Position numbers and translations under genes: made by a program. A DNA stretch of 64,000 bases from the NCBI RefSeq assembly GCF_003860565.1, contig NZ_CP034157.1:1-64000 (forward strand), read 5' to 3'. This document shows positions 55,012-62,488 of this stretch, one piece after another. How positions within the stretch are numbered: the first letter of the stretch is position 1; the number at the start of each line of letters is the position of its first letter. The notes under the pieces are model-generated. The model had not been told where the DNA came from and made no database searches. It saw only the letters and a list, made by a program, of their open reading frames with translations. The DNA is from Cloacibacterium normanense (GTDB taxonomy: Bacteria > Bacteroidota > Bacteroidia > Flavobacteriales > Weeksellaceae).

Positions 55012-55707
55012 ATGAAACCTTTTCGATTTCAAAAATTTGATATTTTACAGCATAAAAATGTTTTCCGAGTAGGAACAGACGGTGTATTGTTGGGAGCTTT
55101 GTGTCAAGTTGAAAACGCTCAGAAAATCTTGGAAGTTGGAACTGGGACAGGTTTGATTTCTCTAATGCTCGCTCAGCGAAATGCAAATGCTAAAATTACA
55201 GCTTTAGATTTAAATGAAGATGCGGTGAAATTGGCTCAAGAAAATTTTAAAAATTCTCCATTTTCAGAAAGATTGCAGATTTTTCATCAAGATTTTAAAA
55301 CTTTTGCATCGCAAAAAGAATATGATTTTGTGGTTTGTAATCCACCATTTTTTGAGGAAAATAATTCTGTGAAAGATGTATTAGCGAGACAGCAAGTAGA
55401 ACTTACTTTTAGAAATTTAATAAAAAAAGCTTCGAAAATTTTATCTTCAGAAGGAATTTTTTCGGTAATTATTCCTTCGGAATCTGCACAAGAATTTGAA
55501 AACATAGCTGAATATTTTGATGTACATCTAGTAAGAAAAATAAATATTTTCGGTATTGAAAACGGTTCTTTAAAACGAAATGTTTTAGAATTTTCTAAGA
55601 AAAAATCAGCATTGGAAGCCCTTGATTTTACGATAGAAAAAAGTCCGAGAAAATACTCGGACCAATATTTAGAACTCACCAAAGAGTTTCACGTTTTTGG
55701 AAAATAA
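55012..55707 (+). CDS. trmN: tRNA1(Val) (adenine(37)-N6)-methyltransferase
   Basis: The 231-residue protein is of the TrmN6/YfiC family, which methylates A37 of valine tRNA with S-adenosylmethionine. Near the start RFQKFDILQHKNVFRVGTDGVLLGAL matches the family's KVGTDGVLLGAW. The SAM motif ILEVGTGTGLISLML is near 41-55 and the catalytic NPPFFE near 120-125. All usual motifs are present. A coding-region inverted repeat near 55643-55663 (GTCCGAG/CTCGGAC) is not followed by a T-run. Confidence 0.92.
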   Translation: MKPFRFQKFDILQHKNVFRVGTDGVLLGALCQVENAQKILEVGTGTGLISLMLAQRNANAKITALDLNEDAVKLAQENFKNSPFSERLQIFHQDFKTFASQKEYDFVVCNPPFFEENNSVKDVLARQQVELTFRNLIKKASKILSSEGIFSVIIPSESAQEFENIAEYFDVHLVRKINIFGIENGSLKRNVLEFSKKKSALEALDFTIEKSPRKYSDQYLELTKEFHVFGK

Positions 55708-55709
55708 TA

Positions 55710-56420
55710 TTATTCAAAAAGTTCTACGGTATTCATTACCTTAACTCCGCCATCTTCGCATTTAATCGCTTCTCCAGGGAAATTTTGAATCATGTGGTAA
55801 TCGTGAGTTGCCATTAAAACTGCACAATTTCTTTCTAAAGATACTTTTTTCAGTAAATTCATAATATCGTTAGAAGTTTCTGGGTCTAGGTTTCCAGTAG
55901 GTTCGTCTGCAAGAATCAATTCTGGATGATTTAGTAAAGCTCTTGCAATAGCAATACGCTGCTGTTCACCGCCAGAAAGTTCGTGAGGCATTTTGTGTTT
56001 TTTCGTTTTCATGTCTACACTGTCTAGAACCTCGTTTATTCTGTCGTCCATCAGGTTTTTATCCTTCCAGCCAGTAGCTTCTAGTACGAAACGTAGATTT
56101 CTTTCTACACTTCTATCTGTTAACAATTGAAAATCTTGAAAAACGATCCCTAGTCTTCTTCTAAGGTTAGGAATATCTGATGCTCTTAATTTCTGTAAAT
56201 CAAATCCTACTACTTCTCCGTTTCCTTCTTTTAGAGGCAAGTGTCCGTACAAAACTTTTAACAATGAACTCTTTCCAGAACCTGTTTTACCAATAAGGTA
56301 GCAGAAAGTACCTCTCTTAATGTGTAAATTCACATGAGATAAAACGGTAAAGTTTTTTTGTACAATTTTCGCGTCTTGCAGCGTAATAATATCTTCTCCG
56401 TAGGTGTTATGATGTGGCAT
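55710..56420 (-). CDS. ftsE: Cell-division ABC transporter ATP-binding protein FtsE
   Basis: FtsE with the membrane protein FtsX controls peptidoglycan hydrolases at the division site. The 236-residue ABC ATPase has Walker A GKTGSGKSSLLK near 43-54, the signature LSGGEQQRIAIARAL near 145-159, Walker B LILADEPTGNLD near 166-177 and the switch His in MATHDYH. FtsE-typical DLQKLRASDIPNLRRRLGIVFQDFQLL is also present. ftsX is not next to it, and LolD-type alternatives are less likely because of that segment. It ends 2 bp from the convergent trmN stop, with no clear terminator between. Confidence 0.88.
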   Translation of the reverse strand: MPHHNTYGEDIITLQDAKIVQKNFTVLSHVNLHIKRGTFCYLIGKTGSGKSSLLKVLYGHLPLKEGNGEVVGFDLQKLRASDIPNLRRRLGIVFQDFQLLTDRSVERNLRFVLEATGWKDKNLMDDRINEVLDSVDMKTKKHKMPHELSGGEQQRIAIARALLNHPELILADEPTGNLDPETSNDIMNLLKKVSLERNCAVLMATHDYHMIQNFPGEAIKCEDGGVKVMNTVELFE

Positions 56421-56484
56421 AATGATTATAAATGATGGTTGATTTTTTCTGGTTGATAATAAGGCTTACTTTTTTATCAACTTT

Positions 56485-56492
56485 CAAAAATA
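56485..56492 (-). promoter_or_regulatory. -7 promoter element, ftsE
   Basis: TATTTTTG on the minus strand matches TAnnTTTG, 64 bp upstream of the ftsE ATG. Confidence 0.45.
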
Positions 56493-56537
56493 AGGAAAAC
56501 CTTTTTTTTATCCTAAATTTTAAGGAAATTTTAACAA

Positions 56538-56571
56538 CAAAAAATGCTCGGAAAGTAAATTTCCAAGCATG
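56538..56571 (-). terminator. Rho-independent terminator after rpmH
   Basis: ATGCTCGGAAA (56544-56554) pairs with TTTCCAAGCAT (56560-56570) with one C-A mismatch, followed on the minus strand by a T-rich run. Confidence 0.7.
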
Positions 56572-56599
56572 TCTTTTATAATAAAATCAAAAGAAATTA

Positions 56600-56755
56600 T
56601 TATCTCTTAGCTCTTGCGTCGCTAATAGTTAATCTCTTTCTGCCTTTTGCTCTTCTAGCAGCTAATACTCTTCTACCATTTGGAGTAGACATTCTTTCTC
56701 TGAAACCGTGTTTGTTTCTTTTCTTTCTTTCTGATGGCTGGAATGTTCTTTTCAT
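56600..56755 (-). CDS. rpmH: 50S ribosomal protein L34
   Basis: This 51-residue gene is too short for usual length cut-offs but clear: [20 protein letters not shown] at the start, then [22 protein letters not shown] and a short tail TISDARAKR. That is the L34 pattern from end to end. It has a -7 promoter at 56803-56810 and a terminator, so it is a single-gene unit. The dnaA and rnpA genes that neighbour rpmH in many bacteria are not here, so it does not mark the origin. Confidence 0.95.
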   Translation of the reverse strand: MKRTFQPSERKKRNKHGFRERMSTPNGRRVLAARRAKGRKRLTISDARAKR

Positions 56756-56802
56756 TACTTCAATTTATAATGGGTCCGTAATTATTCTTCTTTTTGAGGT
56801 TG

Positions 56803-56810
56803 CAAAGATA
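56803..56810 (-). promoter_or_regulatory. -7 promoter element, rpmH
   Basis: TATCTTTG on the minus strand matches TAnnTTTG, 47 bp upstream of the rpmH ATG. Confidence 0.55.
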
Positions 56811-57022
56811 TGTTTTTTTTTATTTTCTGCAAATTAATTTTTAGAAATAATTAAGTTTTTTTTTGAATCTATGAGATAAAACTTTTCTCAAAGAGTGCTT
56901 ATAAGTGATTTTTAGGATTAAAAGCCTTCTAATTCTGTTTAATATGATTATGAAAATCATTTTATAAATATTGAGTGTTCAAACATCATATTTGAGGTTT
57001 CGAGATTTTGGAGTAAAAAAAT

Positions 57023-57030
57023 TATCTTTG
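57023..57030 (+). promoter_or_regulatory. -7 promoter element, nrnA
   Basis: TATCTTTG matches TAnnTTTG, 17 bp before the ATG at 57048. Confidence 0.56.
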
Positions 57031-57047
57031 CACCATAAATTTTTACA

Positions 57048-58052
57048 ATGTTTACAGAAAACCAACTTACAGAAATCAAAAGCCTTTTGCAACCGAATAA
57101 AAATGTAGTGATTATCACGCATTACAATCCAGATGGTGATGCAATAGGGAGTAGTCTTGGTTTAAAACATTTTCTTAAAAATTTAGGAGTTGATGCTACG
57201 GTAATTGTTCCAAATGATTTCCCGAAATTTCTAAAATGGATGCCCGAAGCAAAAAAAATAGTCATCGCAGAGTATAAACGTAAAATTGCTGGCGAAGCAA
57301 TTTATCATGCAGATGTAATTTTTTGTTTAGATTTTAATGCTCCTTCTAGAATTGGAATGTTAGGAGATTGGCTCACGAAATCTTGGGCGAAAAAAATCTT
57401 GATAGACCATCATCAGCAACCAGAGCATTTCGATTTTGTGTATTCTAATACCAGTATTCCCGCAACTTGTCAGATGGTGTATCATTTCATTGAAGCTTTG
57501 GGAAAAGAGGATTTGGTAAATCAAGATGTGGCAGAATGTCTTTACACAGGAATTATGACTGATACTGGAGGTTTCCGTTTTCGTTCTACTTCTGCAGATA
57601 CACATAGAATTGTAGCGAATTTAATAGAAAAAGGCGCTGATCCTTCTATGATTACGTCTAATACTTGGGATACTAATACGGTTTCTAGATTACATCTTCT
57701 GTCGTTGATTTTAGGAAGAATAGAATTGGTAAAAGATGGAAAAGTGGCGATTCTTTATTTAAAACGTGACGAATTAAAAGAATTTGGCTTCGAAAAAGGC
57801 GATACAGAAGGTTTTGTAAACTACGGATTGAGTATTGCAGGAACTAAAATGTCTGCTTTTTTCATGGAAGATTTATATGAAGATTTCATCAAAATTTCTT
57901 TCCGAAGCAAAGACGATGTAGATACCAATGCATTTGCGAGAGCACATTTCCACGGTGGTGGACATATCAATGCTTCTGGAGGTAAATATTTTAAAAATAT
58001 CCACGAAACCATTGAAGATTTTAAAGAAAAAATTGAAGAAGAGGGATTTTAA
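57048..58052 (+). CDS. nrnA: Bifunctional oligoribonuclease/PAP phosphatase NrnA
   Basis: NrnA degrades very short RNAs and dephosphorylates pAp. The 334-residue DHH-DHHA1 protein has the metal motifs THYNPDGDAIGSS near 24-36, CLDFNAPSR near 96, LIDHHQQPEHF near 117-127 and TGIMTDTGGFRFRSTS near 167-182. The DHHA1 motif HFHGGGHINASGG is near 302-314. All ligands are present. It is a second DHH enzyme besides RecJ. Its stop is 3 bp from the stop of the convergent AT-rich cassette, with no terminator between. Confidence 0.93.
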   Translation: MFTENQLTEIKSLLQPNKNVVIITHYNPDGDAIGSSLGLKHFLKNLGVDATVIVPNDFPKFLKWMPEAKKIVIAEYKRKIAGEAIYHADVIFCLDFNAPSRIGMLGDWLTKSWAKKILIDHHQQPEHFDFVYSNTSIPATCQMVYHFIEALGKEDLVNQDVAECLYTGIMTDTGGFRFRSTSADTHRIVANLIEKGADPSMITSNTWDTNTVSRLHLLSLILGRIELVKDGKVAILYLKRDELKEFGFEKGDTEGFVNYGLSIAGTKMSAFFMEDLYEDFIKISFRSKDDVDTNAFARAHFHGGGHINASGGKYFKNIHETIEDFKEKIEEEGF

Positions 58053-58055
58053 GAA

Positions 58056-58952
58056 TTAATTGTAAACTAAAAACTCTAAAAATTCAAAATATCTTTTATC
58101 GTTTTTTAAATCATTCCAAACCTTGTTTATTGAGATAGTTTCGATTCCTTGAAATAAAAAATCTTTATCGTCACAGAACAAAATTTTAATATCAGAAACA
58201 AAATCTTTTAATTTTTTTGATTTTTCTAAAAGCAAATTTTTTTTATTGGAATTAGTAATTTGACAAGCAATATTTTTACCGTTAGATGTTTGTCCAAAAA
58301 CATCTACATCAGCATAATTTCCGCCAGTTTTTAAAAATTGAAATTGAATTTTATAATCTTGGGGAGCGAGATTAGAACGCAACCATTCTAAGCATATTAA
58401 TTCAACAAGGTTTGGAGAGATGTTTTTTAATGAAATTTCTGGTTTTTCGTATTTTTCCTCTGAAAAAAGCCAATGTATTAATTCTTCTCGCTGTTTTACT
58501 GGACTTAACGTAACTTGATGCGGAATGATGCTATTTAATATTGGGTATTCTAAATTTTCAAACTCTTTAACATCTTCTAATTTGTAAATTTTATATTCAT
58601 TTTCTTTTCCTCTTTGTATAGATTTTGTGTTTTTGCTAATTTTTGCAATTTTAGTTTTCTTCTCGCCTAAATATTTTGCAATTACTAAAATATCAGAAGT
58701 TTGTAAAACTTCCTCCATTTTTTTCCATCGCTGGATAAATTGAATGTTTTTTGGCCTCTTTGTAACATTATTACTTTGGTATAAATAATTCCAATATTCT
58801 TTTTCATTATCTTGGTTTACCAATATTGCAATTTCATTATTTTTATAAAAATCTTTTATTTTCTCTTTATTGTCGTGTAAGTTGATTCTGATAATATAGA
58901 TAGGAAGATATTTACAATTAGAAGAATTCATAAGTGGTGTTTTCAAATGCAT
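58056..58952 (-). CDS. Restriction-endonuclease-like unknown protein (cassette gene 2)
   Basis: I do not recognise the family. The protein is 298 residues (or 291 from the ATG at 58931). The C-terminal part looks like a PD-(D/E)XK/Mrr-type nuclease: Glu in VELICLEWL (184), GGNYADVDVFG (210-220, possible metal Asp 215/217) and KNIACQITNSNKK (Gln231 in the place of the usual Q/E-x-K; the Lys position is Thr). The N-terminal part (QTSDILVIAKYLGEKKTKIAKI at 84-105) recalls PUA/EVE-like modified-base readers. Together this suggests a modification-dependent nuclease, by inference. Base composition is far more AT-rich than the neighbours, a sign of transfer. Its start overlaps the end of the gene upstream by 35 bp (or 14 bp). 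Confidence 0.6.
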   Translation of the reverse strand: MHLKTPLMNSSNCKYLPIYIIRINLHDNKEKIKDFYKNNEIAILVNQDNEKEYWNYLYQSNNVTKRPKNIQFIQRWKKMEEVLQTSDILVIAKYLGEKKTKIAKISKNTKSIQRGKENEYKIYKLEDVKEFENLEYPILNSIIPHQVTLSPVKQREELIHWLFSEEKYEKPEISLKNISPNLVELICLEWLRSNLAPQDYKIQFQFLKTGGNYADVDVFGQTSNGKNIACQITNSNKKNLLLEKSKKLKDFVSDIKILFCDDKDFLFQGIETISINKVWNDLKNDKRYFEFLEFLVYN

Positions 58953-59274
58953 AATTAAATTTATATTTTAGTTTTTCAAATTCAATATCTAAATTGTCAT
59001 CATTAATATTGATGAAATTACCAGAAAAATCGTTTCCTTCTAATAATGAAATATAATTGTTGATTGTTTGTAAAAACTCAATTATTTTGTAATAATTAGT
59101 GGTTTTCTTACGGTAAGCAAAATACTCATCCAATAGTTTTGATAAAAGGCCTTCTGAATATATTCTATTAAGAAGGGAAATGTTGTTTTTAACACTTTTT
59201 AATTCTACATCAATAAACAAATTATTTTCAGGAAGACCATTTAAAATTTCTTCAATTGTAATTTTCTTTTTCAT
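58918..59274 (-). CDS. Small unknown protein, cassette gene 1
   Basis: The 118-residue protein begins MKKKITIEEILNGLPENNLFIDVELKSVKNN, is helical and acidic, and has no signal peptide, membrane helix or motif I can name. Its 3' end overlaps the start of the nuclease-like gene, so translation is probably coupled and the products may act together. Its own promoter TAACTTTG lies at 59285-59292. Its composition is very AT-rich like its partner. Confidence 0.6.
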   Translation of the reverse strand: MKKKITIEEILNGLPENNLFIDVELKSVKNNISLLNRIYSEGLLSKLLDEYFAYRKKTTNYYKIIEFLQTINNYISLLEGNDFSGNFININDDNLDIEFEKLKYKFNYAFENTTYEFF

Positions 59275-59284
59275 AATTTTTTGT

Positions 59285-59292
59285 CAAAGTTA
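59285..59292 (-). promoter_or_regulatory. -7 promoter element, two-gene cassette
   Basis: TAACTTTG on the minus strand matches TAnnTTTG, 10 bp upstream of the ATG at 59274. Confidence 0.48.
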
Positions 59293-59333
59293 AAGTAGTT
59301 AAGCGTCAAAGTAAGTCTTGTTAATTCTTTTTC

Positions 59334-59438
59334 TTAGCAAATCCTAGGCAATTGCTCACCAATTAAAGGATTTACCACGCGTTTTCCACCAAAAGCACTT
59401 TTCATAATGAATTTTCCAGCATGTTTTTCGGTGATTTT
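59334..59438 (-). pseudogene. Possible decayed C-terminal gene fragment
   Basis: An open stretch of about 34 codons on the minus strand, ending in TAA at 59334, reads KITEKHAGKFIMKSAFGG and later NPLIGEQLPRIC. It looks protein-like, with higher G+C than the surroundings, but has no start codon context and the frame breaks upstream. It may be the tail of a gene destroyed when the neighbouring cassette arrived. I could not name the parent. Confidence 0.3.
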
Positions 59439-59533
59439 CTAAGTTACAAGCCAGTTTGGTGATTATTTCCTCTATACTTTGTATCGTTTATGGCGGAAAA
59501 GTGGTTGTTGAAAATCTAGAGTTGCTCTAGAAT

Positions 59534-60316
59534 TTAGAGTAAAAAATGTTTCGGTAAATTATGAAACAACTCCGTATTGATAATTTCTGCACAAATCGTT
59601 GGTTTTTCCCAATGTCCGTTGTGTCCGCAATCGAGAACATACGTTTTGATGTTGGTCTTTTCAGGAATGATTTTGAGAAGATTTTCGGTTTTTACAGCAT
59701 TGTCATATTTCCCAGCAATGATGAGAATTTTGGCATCTAAATTTTCTAAAATTTCAGTTCGGTCTGGTCTTTCTGCCATTCCTAATTGAGCTGCTTTAAC
59801 GCCTTCCTTATCAGTAGATTTTGCGATGTTTTTCGCCAATTCTATTTTGCCTTCTAAAATATCTTTTTCATTATTGCTAAAAAGATTGGGGATAGAAGTT
59901 TTGACGAAAGTTTCAAAATTTTCATCAATTACGGCAATACTTCTTTTACGGATTTGCTTTTTTTCGTCATCATCTGCAACTGTAGTCGAAAAAAATAAAG
60001 TCATACTTTCTAAAATTTCAGGAAATTTTTCTGCAAAAGCCAAAGAAACATAACCTCCCAAAGAATGTCCTAGCAAATTGATTTTCTCTAATTTTAGAGC
60101 ATCAATTACTTCTTTTACTTTTTCTGCCATCAATTCTACGGTGTGTATTTCTTGATAAACTTTAGATTTTCCATGTCCAGGTAAATCTATTTTAATCAAT
60201 GTGAAATCTTTAGAAAGATGAGCTTCCATCTCGTCCCAGATGGTTGTGTTTTCCATAAAACCATGAAGTAAAACCAATGGTTTTTTGCCGTTTCCTGAAA
60301 TTTCGTGATGTAGCAT
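59534..60316 (-). CDS. Alpha/beta-hydrolase
   Basis: The 260-residue hydrolase has VLLHGFMENTTIWDEM (oxyanion HG at 18-19), the nucleophile elbow LLGHSLGGYVSL near 82-93 with Ser, an acid in AGKYDNAV near 213 and the His in LDCGHNGHWEKP near 233-244. The order matches esterase/lyase-type hydrolases such as YbfF or MenH-like proteins; the substrate is unknown. The GHNGHWE segment, with a Gly-Asn between the two His residues, departs from the usual GHWxxxE. The ATG at 60316 gives a natural start MLHHEISGNG. Confidence 0.88.
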   Translation of the reverse strand: MLHHEISGNGKKPLVLLHGFMENTTIWDEMEAHLSKDFTLIKIDLPGHGKSKVYQEIHTVELMAEKVKEVIDALKLEKINLLGHSLGGYVSLAFAEKFPEILESMTLFFSTTVADDDEKKQIRKRSIAVIDENFETFVKTSIPNLFSNNEKDILEGKIELAKNIAKSTDKEGVKAAQLGMAERPDRTEILENLDAKILIIAGKYDNAVKTENLLKIIPEKTNIKTYVLDCGHNGHWEKPTICAEIINTELFHNLPKHFLL

Positions 60317-60340
60317 AATTTTTAATTTTTTAGATGAGAG

Positions 60341-60407
60341 ATTTGAGATACGAGATTAAAGATTTCAAATTTTTCAACCTTTACCTTTGCCTTTACCTTT
60401 ACCTCAA
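60341..60407. repeat. Intergenic word repeats (gagatacgagat; ccttta hexamers)
   Basis: GAGATTTGAGATACGAGAT (60341-60359 region) is followed by four to five units of CCTTTA/CCTTTG (60378-60403) that run up to the stop codon of the lipoprotein gene. Confidence 0.5.
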
Positions 60408-60408
60408 C

Positions 60409-60912
60409 TTATTTCCAAATATCGATGTAATCTACAAAACCTTGAGCGTTTATTTTCTGTTGAAGTCTAAAGAATTCTCCTTTTCCTTCATCTCTGAATG
60501 TATTGCTATTGCTCTTAGATTCTGTTCTACCATTGATGGTTTGTGTGATTTTTCCGTAAAAATTGATGTGTTTTGGTGACACTCTATCAGCTTTTCCGTC
60601 AATGATGAGTATATTTTTTCCAGATTTTGCATTTCCTTTTACTTCGTAACCATCACTCATGATTTTTGTGAAATTCACGGTTCCAGTTAATGAAACGCCA
60701 TCATCAGATACGAAAGTAAGTTTATGTTTTCCGCTTAAATCGCCAAAATTATTTTTGTTGTTCAATGCTCTGATGCTGTCATTGTACTTCATTCTCACCG
60801 CATTGATGGAATCAATAATCTTAGTGCTGTCTACATCTTTAGCATTATTTTCTCCGGTTTTGTTGCACGAGAAAGCGATGAGCATCAAAGGAATAAAAAA
60901 TAGTTTCTTCAT
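60409..60912 (-). CDS. Lipoprotein, function unknown
   Basis: The 167-residue protein has a lipoprotein signal (MKKLFFIPLMLIAFSCNKTG) with lipobox AFSC. The mature part has a short helical linker (DSTKIIDSINAVRMKYNDSI) and a small beta-rich domain (LSGKHKLTFVSDDGVSLTGTVNFTKI, GYEVKGNAKSG, INFYGKITQTINGRTES), which looks like a self-contained barrel. No known family is recognised. Its promoter TAAATTTG lies at 60944-60951. It probably sits on the inner or outer membrane facing the periplasm. Confidence 0.75.
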   Translation of the reverse strand: MKKLFFIPLMLIAFSCNKTGENNAKDVDSTKIIDSINAVRMKYNDSIRALNNKNNFGDLSGKHKLTFVSDDGVSLTGTVNFTKIMSDGYEVKGNAKSGKNILIIDGKADRVSPKHINFYGKITQTINGRTESKSNSNTFRDEGKGEFFRLQQKINAQGFVDYIDIWK

Positions 60913-60943
60913 GGTTATCGAATTAATTTGTATTGATTGAAAA

Positions 60944-60951
60944 CAAATTTA
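60944..60951 (-). promoter_or_regulatory. -7 promoter element, lipoprotein gene
   Basis: TAAATTTG on the minus strand matches TAnnTTTG, 31 bp upstream of the ATG. Confidence 0.48.
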
Positions 60952-60977
60952 AACCAAACTTTTTATTCTACCGATAT

Positions 60978-61904
60978 TTACTTCAAAAATTCTAAAACAG
61001 CGTAAAGTGAAATACTAGAAATGAAAATCCAAAGGATAATTCCTAAAAGAAGAGGCTTAATACCTATATTTTTGAGATTTTGTAAAGATAATCCTGCTCC
61101 AATTAAGAAAAGAGCAACCTTCAGTGTGTCTCTGGAAATTTCAGAAATGATAGAATTGAAATTTTGTAAAAAAGGAAGGTAGGTTCCTGCTAAAATCGCT
61201 AAAACAAAGAAACCAATGAAATAAGGAATCTTAATTTTCCCTTCACTTTTGGTAAAAATAGAAATAAGAAAAGCCAACGGAATAATCCATAAAGCTCTTG
61301 CTAATTTTACAGTGGTGGCAATTTGTAATGCTTCGTTACCGTATTTACTTGTAGCGCCAACTACAGAACTTGTATCGTGAATGGCGATAGCGCTCCAAAT
61401 GCCAAATTGATTTTGACTTAAGTTAAAAAAATGCCCAATTTCTGGGAAAATAAACAGCGCAACAGCATTTAGAACAAAAACAATTCCTAATGCTACAGAA
61501 GTTTGTTTGTTATTGGCTTTTAAAATGGGTGCAACTGCTGCGATGGCGCTTCCTCCACAGATTGCAGTTCCTGCAGAAATGAGTTGAGCAATGGTTTTGT
61601 CAATTTTTAAAATTTTGGCTAAAAATAAGCCGAAAATCATGACCAAAGCAATCGTAGAAACAGTAAAAAGAAAACCTTGACTTCCTGCTTCTATTGCGGT
61701 GTTCAGGTTAATTCCGAAACCTAATCCAATAATAGAATATTGCAATAATTTTTTGACAAAACTATCTGTCTCTAGAACTTTCCCGAATATATTCACAAAA
61801 AGAATTCCGAATAATAAAGCAATTGGCGGAGAAACAAGTGGTGAAAAAGATAAAACAGCGAGTGCTAAAAAGAGGAGTTGAAGAAGTAATTTTTTTTGAA
61901 GCAT
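60978..61904 (-). CDS. YeiH family putative sulfate/sulfur exporter
   Basis: The 308-residue protein has about ten hydrophobic helices and the YeiH (UPF0324) features: SIIGLGFGINL near 56-66, AGTAICGGSAIAAVAPIL near 111-128, IHDTSSVVGATSKYGNEAL near 175-193 and KVALFLIGAGLSLQNL near 265-280. The family is called putative sulfate exporter, but direct evidence is scarce. It lies near a rhodanese lipoprotein and dsbD, all tied to sulfur or thiol chemistry, which gives mild context support. Confidence 0.88.
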   Translation of the reverse strand: MLQKKLLLQLLFLALAVLSFSPLVSPPIALLFGILFVNIFGKVLETDSFVKKLLQYSIIGLGFGINLNTAIEAGSQGFLFTVSTIALVMIFGLFLAKILKIDKTIAQLISAGTAICGGSAIAAVAPILKANNKQTSVALGIVFVLNAVALFIFPEIGHFFNLSQNQFGIWSAIAIHDTSSVVGATSKYGNEALQIATTVKLARALWIIPLAFLISIFTKSEGKIKIPYFIGFFVLAILAGTYLPFLQNFNSIISEISRDTLKVALFLIGAGLSLQNLKNIGIKPLLLGIILWIFISSISLYAVLEFLK

Positions 61905-61992
61905 GTTCTTTCTGAATTATCGAACGCGAAATTATTCAAAACCAAAATTTGCTATTGTAACTTTTGTTACATAAGAACTATCGCTAATGAAA

Positions 61993-62000
61993 TAGTTTTG
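61993..62000 (+). promoter_or_regulatory. -7 promoter element, rhodanese gene
   Basis: TAGTTTTG matches TAnnTTTG, 16 bp before the ATG at 62017. Confidence 0.5.
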
Positions 62001-62016
62001 TAAAAAATAGAAAATA

Positions 62017-62403
62017 ATGAAAAAGTTAATATCAATATTGAGCTTAGGAGTTTTAGTAATCTTAGGAACGCAGTGTTCTTCTCCTAAACCTGCAGAAAGT
62101 AATGCTCAAACTGAAGCCCAAAAAGAAGTTTCAATTAAAGAACAAGTTACAAACGGGGCATTTTTGGTAGATGTAAGAACGCCACAAGAATTTGCAGAAG
62201 GAAGTGTAAAAGGAGCAGTGAATATTCCGCTTGATGAAGTAGAAAGTAGATTGAATGAATTCAAAGGAAAACCATCTGTAATTGTTTTTTGTAGAACAGG
62301 AAACAGAAGCGGACAAGCGAAAGCGATTCTAGAATATAACGGAATAAAAAATGTAACCAACGGAATCAATACCAAAACGGTAAACGAAGAATTGGCAAAA
62401 TAA
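62017..62403 (+). CDS. Rhodanese-domain lipoprotein
   Basis: The 128-residue protein has a lipoprotein signal (MKKLISILSLGVLVILGTQC) with lipobox LGTQC and a single rhodanese domain: GAFLVDVRTPQEFAEGSVKGAVNIP near 47-71 and the active loop VFCRTGNRSGQA near 94-105 with catalytic Cys near 96. Such proteins move sulfane sulfur or act as periplasmic thiol carriers. The C-terminus is short. Its terminator is shared with dsbD. Confidence 0.9.
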   Translation: MKKLISILSLGVLVILGTQCSSPKPAESNAQTEAQKEVSIKEQVTNGAFLVDVRTPQEFAEGSVKGAVNIPLDEVESRLNEFKGKPSVIVFCRTGNRSGQAKAILEYNGIKNVTNGINTKTVNEELAK

Positions 62404-62434
62404 AAATTCGTTTTACTATTCTCTTGACTAAAAA

Positions 62435-62467
62435 AAAAAAAGCTTTCAAAATTTTGAAAGCTTTTTT
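62435..62467. terminator. Bidirectional rho-independent terminator
   Basis: AAAAAGCTTTCAAAA pairs perfectly with TTTTGAAAGCTTTTT, between the convergent rhodanese and dsbD genes. Confidence 0.86.
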
Positions 62468-62488
62468 ATTGATAAAGAATTGATAATT

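Noticed and set aside
55643-55663. Inverted repeat GTCCGAG/CTCGGAC near the end of trmN
   Set aside because: It lies inside the coding sequence and has no T-run after it; probably codon-level chance.
62106-62375. Open frame of 89 codons opposite the rhodanese gene
   Set aside because: Shadow frame; the rhodanese domain on the other strand is complete.
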